Counted from the stretch's first letter, positions 1-8,126 are shown. The stretch is DNA of 64,000 nucleotides from Alistipes sp. (GCA_022511345.1 JAFLRR010000002.1:62001-126000); one strand, 5' to 3'. A program made the numbers and translations. The notes: generated from the letters alone by a model not told the origin.

Positions 1-1463
1 CCTCTTTGGTCGATGATATTATCTCGCACTACGAAAACCACCGCCAGTACGAGCAGACCGGCAAAGCGATGATTGTAGCCTATTCGCGTCCTATAGCAAT
101 CAAAATTTACAACCGCATCATTGCGATGCGTCCCGACTGGACCGAGAAAATAGCTGTCGTAATGACCTCCGGCAATCAGGATCCCGAGGAGTGGCGCTCG
201 ATAATCGGAAACGAGGCCCGCAAACGCGAGCTGGAAAAATTATTCAAGGATGACAACAGCCCGCTGAAAATAGTTATCGTAGTCGATATGTGGCTGACGG
301 GGTTCGACGTGCCGTCGCTCTCGACCATGTATGTCTACAAACCGATGGCCGGGCATAATCTGATGCAGGCCATTGCCCGCGTAAACCGCGTCTATGGCGA
401 CAAACAGGGCGGTCTGGTAGTCGACTATGTTGGTATTGCCGCCGCACTCAAAAAGGCGATGAATGACTATACGGCCCGCGACCGTGAGAATTACGGCGAT
501 ACAGATGTGGCAAAGACTGCCTATCCCGAATTTCTCGCCAAATTGGATGTCTGCCGCGACCTGATGCACGGCTTCGACTATTCGGGGTTCCGCAGCGATG
601 CCGACAATGACCGTGTCTTGGCCATTTGCGGAGGTGCTGACTTCCTCCAAGCACCGGCAAAAGAGGAGACGAAGAAGCTATTTGTAAAAGAGTCGCTGTT
701 GCTGCGGCAAGCATTGTCGCTGTGTCAAAGTCTGCTGAACTACGACCAACGTATCGAGGCAGCCTATTTTGAGGCGGTACGTACGCTGCTTGTCCGCGTC
801 GAGAGCAAAGGCAAAATCTCGTTCCGCGAAATCAATGACCGCATCAATGAGCTACTCAAACAGAGCATCAAAAGTGAAGGAGTAATAAACCTATTCTCGG
901 ATATTAAAGAGGAATTTTCGCTCTTTGATCCCAAGTTTTTGGAGGAAGTAGCGCAAATGAAGCAGAAAAACTTTGCCGTTGAACTGCTGCGCAAATTGAT
1001 ATCCGAGCAAATTCGCATCTATCAGCGAACAAACACCGTGCGAGCAAACAAATTCTCGGAGATTTTGTCCGGTTCGATGAGCAACTATCTTAAAGGAATG
1101 CTCACCAACGAGCAGGTAATCGAGGAGCTGCTGCAGGTGGCACGCGATATTGCCAATGGTGAAGATGATGCAAAGCGGCTGAACCTCTCGACCGAGGAAC
1201 TTGCATTTTACGACGCACTGACAAAACCGGAGGCGATAAAGGATTTTTATACCAACGACCAGTTGATTGCTATCACACGCGAACTGACAGATATGCTGCG
1301 TACAAATAAAAGTGTCGATTGGAATTTGAAAGAGAGTGCCAGAGCCGCAATGCGCAAAATGGTTAAGCGACTGTTGAGAAAATATAAATACCCGCCAGAA
1401 GAGGAAAATAATGCAATGGACGTCATAATGACCCAATGCGAACTTTGGAGTGAGAACAGTTGA
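1..1463 (+). CDS. hsdR: Type I restriction enzyme R subunit, C-terminal part (gene starts outside window)
   Basis: The reading frame is open to base 1, so this is the 3' part of a longer gene. HsdR is the translocase and nuclease subunit of a type I restriction-modification complex. The visible protein starts in the second RecA-like helicase lobe: it has 'VVDMWLTGFDVPSL' near residue 95 and a motif VI-like 'QAIARVNRVYG' near residue 122. The rest matches the helical HsdR C-terminal region (DUF3387-like), which contacts the methylase core. The nuclease domain and Walker motifs would lie upstream. It lies just outside the left att repeat of the adjacent element, so it belongs to the neighbouring chromosome or to a second island at the same tRNA. 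Whether hsdM and hsdS are present cannot be judged. Confidence 0.9.
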   Translation, partial: SLVDDIISHYENHRQYEQTGKAMIVAYSRPIAIKIYNRIIAMRPDWTEKIAVVMTSGNQDPEEWRSIIGNEARKRELEKLFKDDNSPLKIVIVVDMWLTGFDVPSLSTMYVYKPMAGHNLMQAIARVNRVYGDKQGGLVVDYVGIAAALKKAMNDYTARDRENYGDTDVAKTAYPEFLAKLDVCRDLMHGFDYSGFRSDADNDRVLAICGGADFLQAPAKEETKKLFVKESLLLRQALSLCQSLLNYDQRIEAAYFEAVRTLLVRVESKGKISFREINDRINELLKQSIKSEGVINLFSDIKEEFSLFDPKFLEEVAQMKQKNFAVELLRKLISEQIRIYQRTNTVRANKFSEILSGSMSNYLKGMLTNEQVIEELLQVARDIANGEDDAKRLNLSTEELAFYDALTKPEAIKDFYTNDQLIAITRELTDMLRTNKSVDWNLKESARAAMRKMVKRLLRKYKYPPEEENNAMDVIMTQCELWSENS

Positions 1464-1499
1464 TGAAACAATTATAGTAGCAGCAAAAAGGTATATTAA

Positions 1500-1537
1500 A
1501 CGGCGGTGGGGAAAATCTTCATCGCCGTCAATTTTTT
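1500..1537 (+). terminator. Probable intrinsic terminator of hsdR
   Basis: The arms ACGGCG (1500-1505) and CGCCGT (1523-1528) pair, with further TG/CA pairing inside, and are followed by a run of seven T at about 1531-1537. It lies 37 bp after the hsdR stop codon. Confidence 0.55.
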
Positions 1538-1566
1538 TGCACGTGTGGGGAAAATGTGGGGAAAAT
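1506..1566. repeat. Three copies of an 11-bp repeat beside the left att site
   Basis: GTGGGGAAAAT occurs at 1506-1516 and twice in tandem at 1545-1555 and 1556-1566, ending 10 bp before the att repeat. The element's own end has a different 11-bp repeat on the other side of the same att site. By analogy these could be integrase arm-binding sites of a neighbouring island that used the same tRNA gene. That role is inference. Confidence 0.5.
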
Positions 1567-1576
1567 CGGCAAATAA

Positions 1577-1642
1577 AAAATCGCCAACAGTCTAAATATC
1601 TGACTATTAGCGATTTTCTGCGTACCCGGAGCCAGGGTCGAA
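1577..1642. repeat. Left attachment site (direct repeat of the tRNA-Leu 3' end)
   Basis: This matches 18891-18956 with 64 of 66 bases identical; the mismatches are at 1588 and 1634. The stretch 1589-1633 is perfect. It holds the last ~20 nt of the tRNA-Leu gene (as the complement) plus the hairpin-forming sequence just downstream of that tRNA. The mismatch at 1634 falls in the duplicated T-arm, where no function constrains it. The copy lies 220 bp upstream of the integrase start, as expected for an element end. Confidence 0.9.
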
Positions 1643-1775
1643 AATATAAAAACGGCTCAATTTGATTAAATCTGCAAATGAAAATAAATGCAAATAAAAT
1701 CGCTGTAAATAAATAGTTTACGCGGATTGTGTTTTTAATCTCATTTAATCGCATCAAAATATTTTTAGGATGATT

Positions 1776-1830
1776 GGGAACAATTTGGGAACAATTTGGG
1801 AACAATTTGGGAACAATTTGGGAACAATTT
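1776..1830. repeat. Five tandem copies of an 11-bp repeat upstream of the integrase
   Basis: The unit GGGAACAATTT is repeated exactly five times with no spacer (1776, 1787, 1798, 1809, 1820). The 11-bp period, about one helical turn, would put successive bound proteins on the same DNA face. A single 10-of-11 copy sits at 18871-18880 beside the opposite att site. This is the layout expected of integrase or excisionase arm sites, and it abuts the integrase promoter, so binding could also control int. Confidence 0.75.
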
Positions 1831-1832
1831 AT

Positions 1833-1840
1833 TACCTTTG
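1833..1840 (+). promoter_or_regulatory. Bacteroidota -7 element of the integrase gene
   Basis: TACCTTTG fits the TAnnTTTG consensus and lies 24 bp before the ATG at 1864. It begins just after the five-copy repeat array, so proteins on the array would overlap the -33 region. Confidence 0.65.
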
Positions 1841-1863
1841 CATCGGAGTTAATAATCAGCGAT

Positions 1864-3198
1864 ATGAAGGTTACGGCATTTATACGAAAAACAGCCAAGA
1901 AGAACGATGTGAACAGCGCAGCGACCATCTACTTCCGGCTCCGGGACGGCAAAAAGGACATTAAGGCAGCCAGTGAGCTGACCATCAATCCCAATCATTG
2001 GAGTGCAGACAAGCAGGGCTACAAAGACCGTGTGGCATTGGTGCAGGAGAGCGAAAAAATCACACTCAATAACCACATACGAAATATAATTGCTCTTATC
2101 AATGAAACGTACACGCCTGATGCCGACAGCGACTGGCTGAATGAAACGCTGGAACGCTATCATCACCCGCAACGCTTCAAGACGGAAGAAGAAGTGAATG
2201 CCGAGACCAAATCTCTTCTTATCCCTCTTTTCGACGAGTTCCTGCTGAAACACAAACTTTCGGAGGTTCGCCAGAAGAATTTCCGTGTGATACGTCGGGC
2301 ATTGCAGCGATACGAGCTTTATGTCCGGGCGACAAAGCGCGGGCAGAAGCAGTTTGTGCTGAATGTCGATGATGTTACCTCCGACACACTGCGCGATATC
2401 TGGGATTTCTTCGAGAACGAATACATCTACTTTGAGAAATATCCCGCTATCTATGAGTCAATCCCCGAAAAGCGGACGCCTTCGCCTCGCGGCAGAAATA
2501 CGCTGATTGATTGCTTTGCGCGTATTCGCACCTTCTTCATCTGGTGCAAAGACAACAAACGGACGACAAACTCGCCCTTCGATGATTTCCCGATTGGGGA
2601 GTGTACCTACGGTACGCCCATTTATATAACAATAGAAGAACGCAATAAGATACACATCACGAACTTAAATCGCCATCCGCAATTAGCCGTACAGCGAGAT
2701 ATATTTGTATTTCAGTGCCTGATTGGTTGTCGTATCGGCGACTTCCTCAAATTGAAAAAGTCGAACTATATCAATGGCGGTATCGAGTATATCCCACATA
2801 AGACCAAAGACGGACGCCCCGAAACGGTGCGCGTTCCTTTGAACGATACGGCAAAGGCTATTCTCGAAAAGTACAAGGACTGCGAGGGCGACCGCCTGTT
2901 ACCTTTTATATCGGAGCAGAAATACAACGTATCAATCAAACGCATCTTCAAGGCTGCGGGATTGAAACGTATTGTAACGGTGCTGAATGCGAGAACGGGT
3001 CAGGAGGAGAAGCGGGTATTGTACGAGGTGGCCTCGTCGCATATGGCGCGGCGAACTTTTATAGGCAACCTTTATAAGAAGGTCAAAGACCCCAATATCG
3101 TCGGCTCGATGAGCGGACACAAAGAGGGCAGCAAAGCTTTCGCCCGATACCGTGAAATAGATGAGGATATTAAGAAAGAGGTTGTAAATCTATTATAA
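1864..3198 (+). CDS. int: Tyrosine recombinase (element integrase)
   Basis: This 444-residue protein catalyses site-specific integration and excision at the tRNA-Leu att site. The N-terminal ~120 residues resemble the arm-binding domain of Bacteroidota integrases, followed by a SAM-like core-binding domain (~120-240) and a C-terminal catalytic domain. The catalytic set is visible: Arg290 in 'CLIGCRIGDF', a lysine in the HKTKDG hairpin (313-315), His393 and Arg396 in SSHMARRT, His419 in SGHKEG, and the nucleophile Tyr429 in FARYREID. The ATG at 1864 is preferred over in-frame starts from 1774, because those would translate the 11-bp repeat array. It is followed by a bidirectional terminator shared with the convergent rloB. 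Confidence 0.93.
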   Translation: MKVTAFIRKTAKKNDVNSAATIYFRLRDGKKDIKAASELTINPNHWSADKQGYKDRVALVQESEKITLNNHIRNIIALINETYTPDADSDWLNETLERYHHPQRFKTEEEVNAETKSLLIPLFDEFLLKHKLSEVRQKNFRVIRRALQRYELYVRATKRGQKQFVLNVDDVTSDTLRDIWDFFENEYIYFEKYPAIYESIPEKRTPSPRGRNTLIDCFARIRTFFIWCKDNKRTTNSPFDDFPIGECTYGTPIYITIEERNKIHITNLNRHPQLAVQRDIFVFQCLIGCRIGDFLKLKKSNYINGGIEYIPHKTKDGRPETVRVPLNDTAKAILEKYKDCEGDRLLPFISEQKYNVSIKRIFKAAGLKRIVTVLNARTGQEEKRVLYEVASSHMARRTFIGNLYKKVKDPNIVGSMSGHKEGSKAFARYREIDEDIKKEVVNLL

Positions 3199-3210
3199 CT
3201 ACTTGTCAAT

Positions 3211-3243
3211 AGAAAAAGTGAACGCAGCGCGTTCACTTTTTCT
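3211..3243. terminator. Bidirectional terminator between int and rloB
   Basis: A perfect 15-bp stem (3211-3225 with 3229-3243) closes a 3-nt loop and carries A and T runs on its two sides, so it can end transcription from both directions. It overlaps the last codons of rloB. Confidence 0.8.
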
Positions 3244-3955
3244 TGCTGCATTTTATCCCTGTGATAGATTGTATCAAATGATGAATCGTTGTAACAGACT
3301 CCTCCGTTTTATCTCGTTTCCCTTTATATATTTTATCAGCTCTATCGACTGCCAGTTGCAATCTGCTTTTTCCGGTTTGAAGGTCATTTGCTTGCATAAT
3401 ATCAAAAAACTTACTGCTGACAACCTTCGTTTCATCATAGATTGCATCATCAGGATTTATATACTGATTAATTAAATCACTATATATATTTCTTGGCATC
3501 GCCCCGCCTTGGTGGTCATTGAAATGGAGAATAAACCAGTACTCAATGGCTTGATTTGAGTATGCAACTTTGAATCCGGACTGTTTTGCCAACTGTATTG
3601 CCTGGTCAAAGTCGTTATTGTCATCTTTATCGAATACAACCCATTTCTCATTGAACTGTTTATTCTTATATTTTGACTGCAATAGAATTATAGCTTCATT
3701 TACTAATTTGCATGTACTTTTTCCAGTTCCGACTGTTTCAATCGTCACTAAACTACTATTGAATTGTTTAAAATAGGATGTCTCTGTATTTTTACCTTCG
3801 GCAAACAAAATAATCTTCTTCCTAAGCGGTTCAGTTCCTTCTGCGCGTTCAAGGTTCGGCTCCTGAACAAGTGCCGCTTTTCGAGATTTTCGTTCTTGTT
3901 TTCTGGCAGCGCGCGCTGCTTCCTGCTCTATATCTTTTCTACGTTTTACTCCCAT
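3233..3955 (-). CDS. rloB: RloB-like protein of a RloA/RloB (AbiL-like) defence pair
   Basis: This 240-residue protein is recognised as RloB family by its order of motifs. A basic N-terminus is followed by 'ILFAEGKNTETSYF' (Glu53), then 'WVVFDKDDNNDF' (Asp109, Asp111, Asp112) and 'SNQAIEYWFILHF'. These correspond to the acidic centres of a TOPRIM-like nuclease fold, as in OLD-family and PARIS effector partners. RloB with an AAA15 ATPase is known from restriction-linked loci and from the lactococcal abortive-infection system AbiL. It lies 11 bp downstream of rloA on the same strand, so the two are probably one operon. Its likely role is the nuclease effector; the substrate is unknown. The gene is AT-rich compared with the mobilization genes. 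Confidence 0.8.
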   Translation of the reverse strand: MGVKRRKDIEQEAARAARKQERKSRKAALVQEPNLERAEGTEPLRKKIILFAEGKNTETSYFKQFNSSLVTIETVGTGKSTCKLVNEAIILLQSKYKNKQFNEKWVVFDKDDNNDFDQAIQLAKQSGFKVAYSNQAIEYWFILHFNDHQGGAMPRNIYSDLINQYINPDDAIYDETKVVSSKFFDIMQANDLQTGKSRLQLAVDRADKIYKGKRDKTEESVTTIHHLIQSITGIKCSKKK

Positions 3956-3966
3956 AACGCGCTACA

Positions 3967-5247
3967 TTACAAATCCATAATACTATTCTCAAAGTTGTTT
4001 AGATTCGGAGTTCCTCCCAAACGACCATCTAAATATAGTTTTCCGATTTTTGCAGATTTACGTAGTATTGCCCCATCTGAATAATCAGTAATAGGTTTGA
4101 TAGACGACTCTCCATATCTGTTCTTTGATGTAACATATATCTGGTCGCGTCTTAATAACTCTTCCTCGTTTAGTAATCCGACATTATGCGTATTGATGAT
4201 TAACTGCGCGTTGTGAGGATTTGTTTTAGGCGAGTGGAACAATTTAATCAATGCTACCAATAACTGATAATGGAGACCATTATCAAATTCATCAACCCAC
4301 AGAATCTTGCCACCTTCAAGCGTGTCAATAATCGGTGCGCTTAATGCAAATATTTTAGCTGTACCATAGGACTCATCCGTCTCTAATGTAAGCACAGTTG
4401 TTCCGGCAGGCATTTGATTTTCATCATAGACTTTATGGATAGTCTTGATTCCATTATAGAATTTGCCGTTCAATGCCTCTTTTGGCAGCATTCGTTTGAT
4501 TTCGGCTGGAATGCTGTCAACAGAAACCTCATTTGGCTCAATATCCTCAATCCCTATATCTGCACCTTTTAGCATAGATAGAATCCTATCCTTCATAGGT
4601 GTATCCAGCTTACTCAAAGAGTAACCCATAAAATTATTTATGGAGGTTGAAATAACATTCGCATTGGAAAACCAATTCGTTATATCTGATGCTAATACAT
4701 CATTCCACACCGACAAAGCAGAAAGAAACAGAGCGTCAGGTCTTACCATATTTGCACTCTTGAGATTTTCTGCTATTTTGGGATTAAAATATTTTGAATT
4801 ATACGTAAGTTCGGAATCGTCTCTGTATATTATGCAAATCTCTTTTACTTTTTTGCGGAATAACCATTCGGCAACAATGGTCTCTTTGTTAAGTTCAAAT
4901 CCATAACGATACTGAATATTGCCAATAAGGAACACAACCTCAAAAGAACTGGTTGCGGTTGTTGTGGCGGTATTCAATTTGAATGTATCGTATAAATCCT
5001 GCCATACTCCATTATTCTTGTTGTTTGCAGAGTGTAATACAACCGCACGCATAAAGTTGAATGCCTGAAACAGTTTGGTCTTTCCACTGGCATTAGCTCC
5101 ATATACAACGGCTGTATTAACAACAGAATAAAATCCTTTTGAAGTAATATTGTCAGGAGCGTCTTTAAAATAGTTAGAGGCAACGAGATTCAAAATGGTC
5201 TCATCTCTAAAACATTTAAAGTTGTTGAATTTGAACTGTGCTAACAT
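3967..5247 (-). CDS. rloA: RloA-like AAA15 ATPase of a RloA/RloB (AbiL-like) defence pair
   Basis: This 426-residue protein is an SMC/ABC-like ATPase of the AAA15/AAA21 group. It has Walker A GANASGKT at 50-57, a Walker B segment KILWVDEF with Asp319 and Glu320, and a switch histidine in INTHN (His354). The middle part is the lid or coiled insertion usual for these proteins. RloA-type ATPases sense infection and control the TOPRIM-like partner, here rloB just downstream. The pair sits between the integrase and the backbone of a mobile element, a common cargo position. It has its own promoter and so can be expressed while the element is integrated. Function in defence is inferred from family and context. 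Confidence 0.82.
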   Translation of the reverse strand: MLAQFKFNNFKCFRDETILNLVASNYFKDAPDNITSKGFYSVVNTAVVYGANASGKTKLFQAFNFMRAVVLHSANNKNNGVWQDLYDTFKLNTATTTATSSFEVVFLIGNIQYRYGFELNKETIVAEWLFRKKVKEICIIYRDDSELTYNSKYFNPKIAENLKSANMVRPDALFLSALSVWNDVLASDITNWFSNANVISTSINNFMGYSLSKLDTPMKDRILSMLKGADIGIEDIEPNEVSVDSIPAEIKRMLPKEALNGKFYNGIKTIHKVYDENQMPAGTTVLTLETDESYGTAKIFALSAPIIDTLEGGKILWVDEFDNGLHYQLLVALIKLFHSPKTNPHNAQLIINTHNVGLLNEEELLRRDQIYVTSKNRYGESSIKPITDYSDGAILRKSAKIGKLYLDGRLGGTPNLNNFENSIMDL

Positions 5248-5279
5248 ATCTCTATACCTTTCTTTTTAGTTTCCGTATG

Positions 5280-5287
5280 CAAATATA
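5280..5287 (-). promoter_or_regulatory. -7 element of the rloA-rloB operon
   Basis: The minus strand reads TATATTTG, a full match to TAnnTTTG, 32 bp before the rloA ATG (complement of 5245-5247). Confidence 0.65.
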
Positions 5288-5469
5288 GTGATAAAAATCA
5301 AAAACCGAACACCAAAACGCTGTTTTTTGCAAACTTTTGTCGAAAAATGTGCTTTTATGGCGATGTTTGCCAATTTTACATACTGCCAATCCTCCTGAAA
5401 AGAGTGATAGTTGGAGTGATACGCGGTAACTATCACTACTGTTCGGGACGGAGGAGACAGCGAATGCCC

Positions 5470-5477
5470 TATATTTG
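5470..5477 (+). promoter_or_regulatory. -7 element upstream of the 5500 gene
   Basis: TATATTTG lies 22 bp before the ATG at 5500. With the rloA promoter it makes a divergent regulatory region of about 250 bp. Confidence 0.6.
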
Positions 5478-5499
5478 CCGCAAACAAATATATTGAATT

Positions 5500-6414
5500 A
5501 TGGCACAGAGAGATTTTGAAAAGTTCAAGCAGGATATAAAGTCGTGGATGGAGGCACACCCCGACAAGTATGACGCATTTGTCGAGGAGGTGAACGGCAA
5601 ATCTTTCGAGGGTATTCAGCGTGTCTATACGCTGGCGATGCGTCTGGCTCCGCAATTGATGGCGAAGGCCAAACAGCAGGTTCACGGCGACCTTAACCGC
5701 ACCGAGCCGGACGACTCCATTTTTATAGCCGATGATACGCTTGCGCCGCAATTAGTCGCGGAGTTCCGCAATACGGAGAAGTCCTCCGTCGTACCGGCTG
5801 TTCTGGCGTGGCTCTACTACGGTCGTTGCTACGAAACGATGGTCGAGCGACTCGAAGAGTTGATAGACGAGAGCCACAGCCGAATCTACAAATGGATTTG
5901 TGGCTTTATGATTAAGTACGTCATTCGCGGCAGCATACGCAACAAGATGCGCACCCGCGAGGATTGGGTGCAGTACCGCCGTGAGCGCGAAACTTCGCCG
6001 CTCGATGCCGCCATAGAGTCGTTGCAGCCAAAAGAGAAAGAGCCGCAGCCCAAGCCGGGCGCACGCAGGGCCGACACCCGCGACCTCTCTGCGCTAATCA
6101 TCGCCGACGACAAGCAGCGTATCATAAACAAGATGCGCACACGGTTGGCAAGCAAATCGGGTCAGCGCGATATTGCGATGATGAAGGTCGCACTGGAAGA
6201 GGCGGGCATTACGATGAACTGTTCGGTGCGCACCTTCCGCGACGCGCTGCAAGCCGAGTTCCCCGAATATGCGATAGTCCTCGAACGCGGTATTCAACGC
6301 TGCTACAAATTCCTTTTGGACACCGACGCCCGCACGGGAAAACTGCAAAAAGATGTGGGTGAAGACCGCATCATCATCGACGAAATCGTCCGCTATTTTA
6401 CCGACGCCGAGTAG
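5500..6414 (+). CDS. Unrecognised mobile-element protein
   Basis: I do not recognise this 304-residue soluble protein with confidence; it has the flavour of proteins of unknown function in Bacteroides mobilizable units. The N-terminal ~160 residues are mostly helical, with tryptophan and tyrosine clusters. A charged, proline-rich linker (about 172-195) follows, and then a C-terminal ~100-residue domain with a helix-turn-helix-like stretch ('NKMRTRLASKSGQRDIAMMK'). No signal peptide or membrane segment is seen. It is the first gene of the GC-rich backbone, ahead of the HTH and primase genes, so a role in replication, excision control or relaxosome assembly is plausible but unproven. Confidence 0.6.
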   Translation: MAQRDFEKFKQDIKSWMEAHPDKYDAFVEEVNGKSFEGIQRVYTLAMRLAPQLMAKAKQQVHGDLNRTEPDDSIFIADDTLAPQLVAEFRNTEKSSVVPAVLAWLYYGRCYETMVERLEELIDESHSRIYKWICGFMIKYVIRGSIRNKMRTREDWVQYRRERETSPLDAAIESLQPKEKEPQPKPGARRADTRDLSALIIADDKQRIINKMRTRLASKSGQRDIAMMKVALEEAGITMNCSVRTFRDALQAEFPEYAIVLERGIQRCYKFLLDTDARTGKLQKDVGEDRIIIDEIVRYFTDAE

Positions 6415-6443
6415 CCGTTAAACCCGTTTCACGAAAATTCAAG

Positions 6444-6482
6444 TACGATTAGTACGGTTTTGGATTCACCGTACTAATCGTA
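6444..6482. repeat. Perfect 15-bp inverted repeat between the 5500 gene and the HTH gene
   Basis: The arm at 6444-6458 is the exact complement of 6468-6482, with a 9-nt spacer. No T run follows, so a plain intrinsic terminator is less likely than an operator or replication-initiation site. It lies 30 bp after the 5500 gene's stop codon and 35 bp before the next -7 element. Confidence 0.75.
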
Positions 6483-6516
6483 TTGCAATTCTTTGATTTA
6501 CAGCGAAAAATCGCTA

Positions 6517-6524
6517 TATTTTTG
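6517..6524 (+). promoter_or_regulatory. -7 element upstream of the HTH and primase genes
   Basis: TATTTTTG fits TAnnTTTG. It lies about 90 bp before the HTH gene and just after the 15-bp inverted repeat, which is placed to act on it. Confidence 0.45.
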
Positions 6525-6613
6525 TGCCATCGCCCCAACCGGGACGGTGGCTTTTTCGTTTCTAACGCTGCCAAAGCGAAACGGTCTTACAACCGGCGGC
6601 AACCGAAAAAAGT

Positions 6614-6946
6614 ATGACGAATTTAATGTCGATTCTTTCGACCGGAGGAGCCAACATCAAGTTGGAGATTACCGGTGAAGACCTCCGTCAGTTTTCGGAG
6701 GATTTGATTAACCGCGCGGTCAGCGAGGTGGCTGCCGCGATATCGGAGTCGCAGGACGACAGCCTGCTCACGCGGGAGGAGGTCAAGCGGCTGTGCAACG
6801 TGTGTGATGCGACGCTGTGGCACTGGGACAAGCGCAACTATCTTAAACCCGTGCGTGTGGGTGCGAAGGTGATGTACCGCAATGCCGACGTGCGCAGGAT
6901 TCTCGGAGTACGCACCAAAAAATCGGACGGCAATGACAAAGAGTGA
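6614..6946 (+). CDS. Helix-turn-helix (excisionase/MerR-like) protein
   Basis: This small 110-residue protein has a C-terminal winged-HTH-like domain of the HTH_17/excisionase type. The segment 'SLLTREEVKRLCNVCDATLWHW' (50-71, shown in part) matches the usual arrangement, followed by 'VGAKVMYRNADVRRIL'. The N-terminal half is a predicted helix. In Bacteroides mobilizable elements such proteins sit next to the primase and act in excision or in regulation of the mobilization genes. The ORF overlaps the primase-helicase start by 14 bp, suggesting coupled translation. Whether it is a true Xis or a repressor cannot be told from sequence. Confidence 0.75.
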   Translation: MTNLMSILSTGGANIKLEITGEDLRQFSEDLINRAVSEVAAAISESQDDSLLTREEVKRLCNVCDATLWHWDKRNYLKPVRVGAKVMYRNADVRRILGVRTKKSDGNDKE

Positions 6947-8126
6947 GTATGTGCGCGTAGGCACGACCTACTACAAGATGGTGAACCAGCCGCAGCTGCG
7001 CGGAGGGTCTGTCCGCAAACGCATTCCTTGGAGCGTCGAGACGCTGCGTCAGGACTACGGCAAGAACTTCATCGCCGAGATTCCCAAATACGATGGCTTC
7101 TGCACCGTGCCGAGCCACACCGACTACCGCGAGGAGATAGACCACTTTCTCAACCTATATGAACCTATCGACCACATTCCGGCAGAGGGCGAGTTTCCGC
7201 ACATCGAGTCGCTTGTGCGGCACATCTTCGGGGAACAATACGAGCTGGGTATGGACTACCTGCAACTGCTCTATCTGCGGCCCATCGAGAAGCTGCCCAT
7301 TCTGCTGCTGGTCTCCGAAGAACACAACACGGGCAAGAGTACCTTTCTGAACTTTTTGAAGGCAATCTTTCAGGACAATGTTACCTTCAACACCAACGAC
7401 GACTTCCGCAGCCAGTTCAACTCCGACTGGGCGGGCAAACTGCTCATCGTTGTGGACGAGGTGCTGCTCAACCGCCGCGAAGATACCGAGCGTTTGAAGA
7501 ACCTCAGCACGGCACTCACCTACAAAGTCGAGGCAAAGGGCAAAGACCGCTACGAAGTGCCGTTCTATACAAAGTTCGTCCTCTGCTCCAACAACGAACG
7601 CAACCCCGTGCTGATTGATGCCGAAGAGACACGTTTCTGGGTGCGCAAGGTCTGCCGACTGGACAACGACGATACACAGTTTCTGTATAAACTCAAAGCG
7701 GAAATCCCCGCATTTTTGTTTTGGCTGTCCAATCGCCGGCTCTCGACCGAACAGGAGAGCCGTATGTGGTTCCGTCCGTCGCTTATCCGCACGCCGGCAC
7801 TCGACAAGATTATCCGCAACAACCGCAGCCGTGTGGAGATAGATATGTGCGAACAGATTCTCGAAGTGATGAACGAACACGACATCGGCGAGTTCTGTTT
7901 CTGCATCAACGACCTGTTGTCCCTCTTGGAGAACACGCGCCACAAGGTCGAGCGTTATCAGGTGCGCGTCGTGGTGCAGGACTTGTGGAAGCTGACGCCC
8001 GCTCCCAATGCCTATACCTACGTCACCTACGAAACCGATTATCTGCCGCAACTTGTTTACAGAGCGGTCAAGCGGACGGGTCGCTACTATAAGGTGTCGC
8101 GTGCTTTTCTGGAAACCCTCTGTTGA
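6933..8126 (+). CDS. Primase-helicase (DUF5906/SF3-like ATPase)
   Basis: This 397-residue helicase of the virus/plasmid primase-helicase group probably unwinds and primes element DNA after excision or transfer. A Walker A motif is seen at about 128-137 (SEEHNTGKST), Walker B at 170-177 (LLIVVDEV), and an SF3-type motif C 'KFVLCSNNERNP' about 45 residues later. A winged-helix-like C-terminal part follows. No archaeal-eukaryal primase domain is present at the N-terminus. The ATG at 6933 is chosen over an upstream start at 6882 because MTKSEYVRVG begins the conserved part and the overlap with the HTH gene is short. NBU-type elements carry a primase (prm) at the same place upstream of oriT. Confidence 0.82.
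   Translation: MTKSEYVRVGTTYYKMVNQPQLRGGSVRKRIPWSVETLRQDYGKNFIAEIPKYDGFCTVPSHTDYREEIDHFLNLYEPIDHIPAEGEFPHIESLVRHIFGEQYELGMDYLQLLYLRPIEKLPILLLVSEEHNTGKSTFLNFLKAIFQDNVTFNTNDDFRSQFNSDWAGKLLIVVDEVLLNRREDTERLKNLSTALTYKVEAKGKDRYEVPFYTKFVLCSNNERNPVLIDAEETRFWVRKVCRLDNDDTQFLYKLKAEIPAFLFWLSNRRLSTEQESRMWFRPSLIRTPALDKIIRNNRSRVEIDMCEQILEVMNEHDIGEFCFCINDLLSLLENTRHKVERYQVRVVVQDLWKLTPAPNAYTYVTYETDYLPQLVYRAVKRTGRYYKVSRAFLETLC

Noticed and set aside
1776..1830. CRISPR-like array
   Set aside because: The units are only 11 bp and directly abutting, with no spacers and no cas genes.
1774..1863. Upstream starts for the integrase gene
   Set aside because: They would translate the 11-bp repeat array and promoter; the conserved protein begins at 1864.
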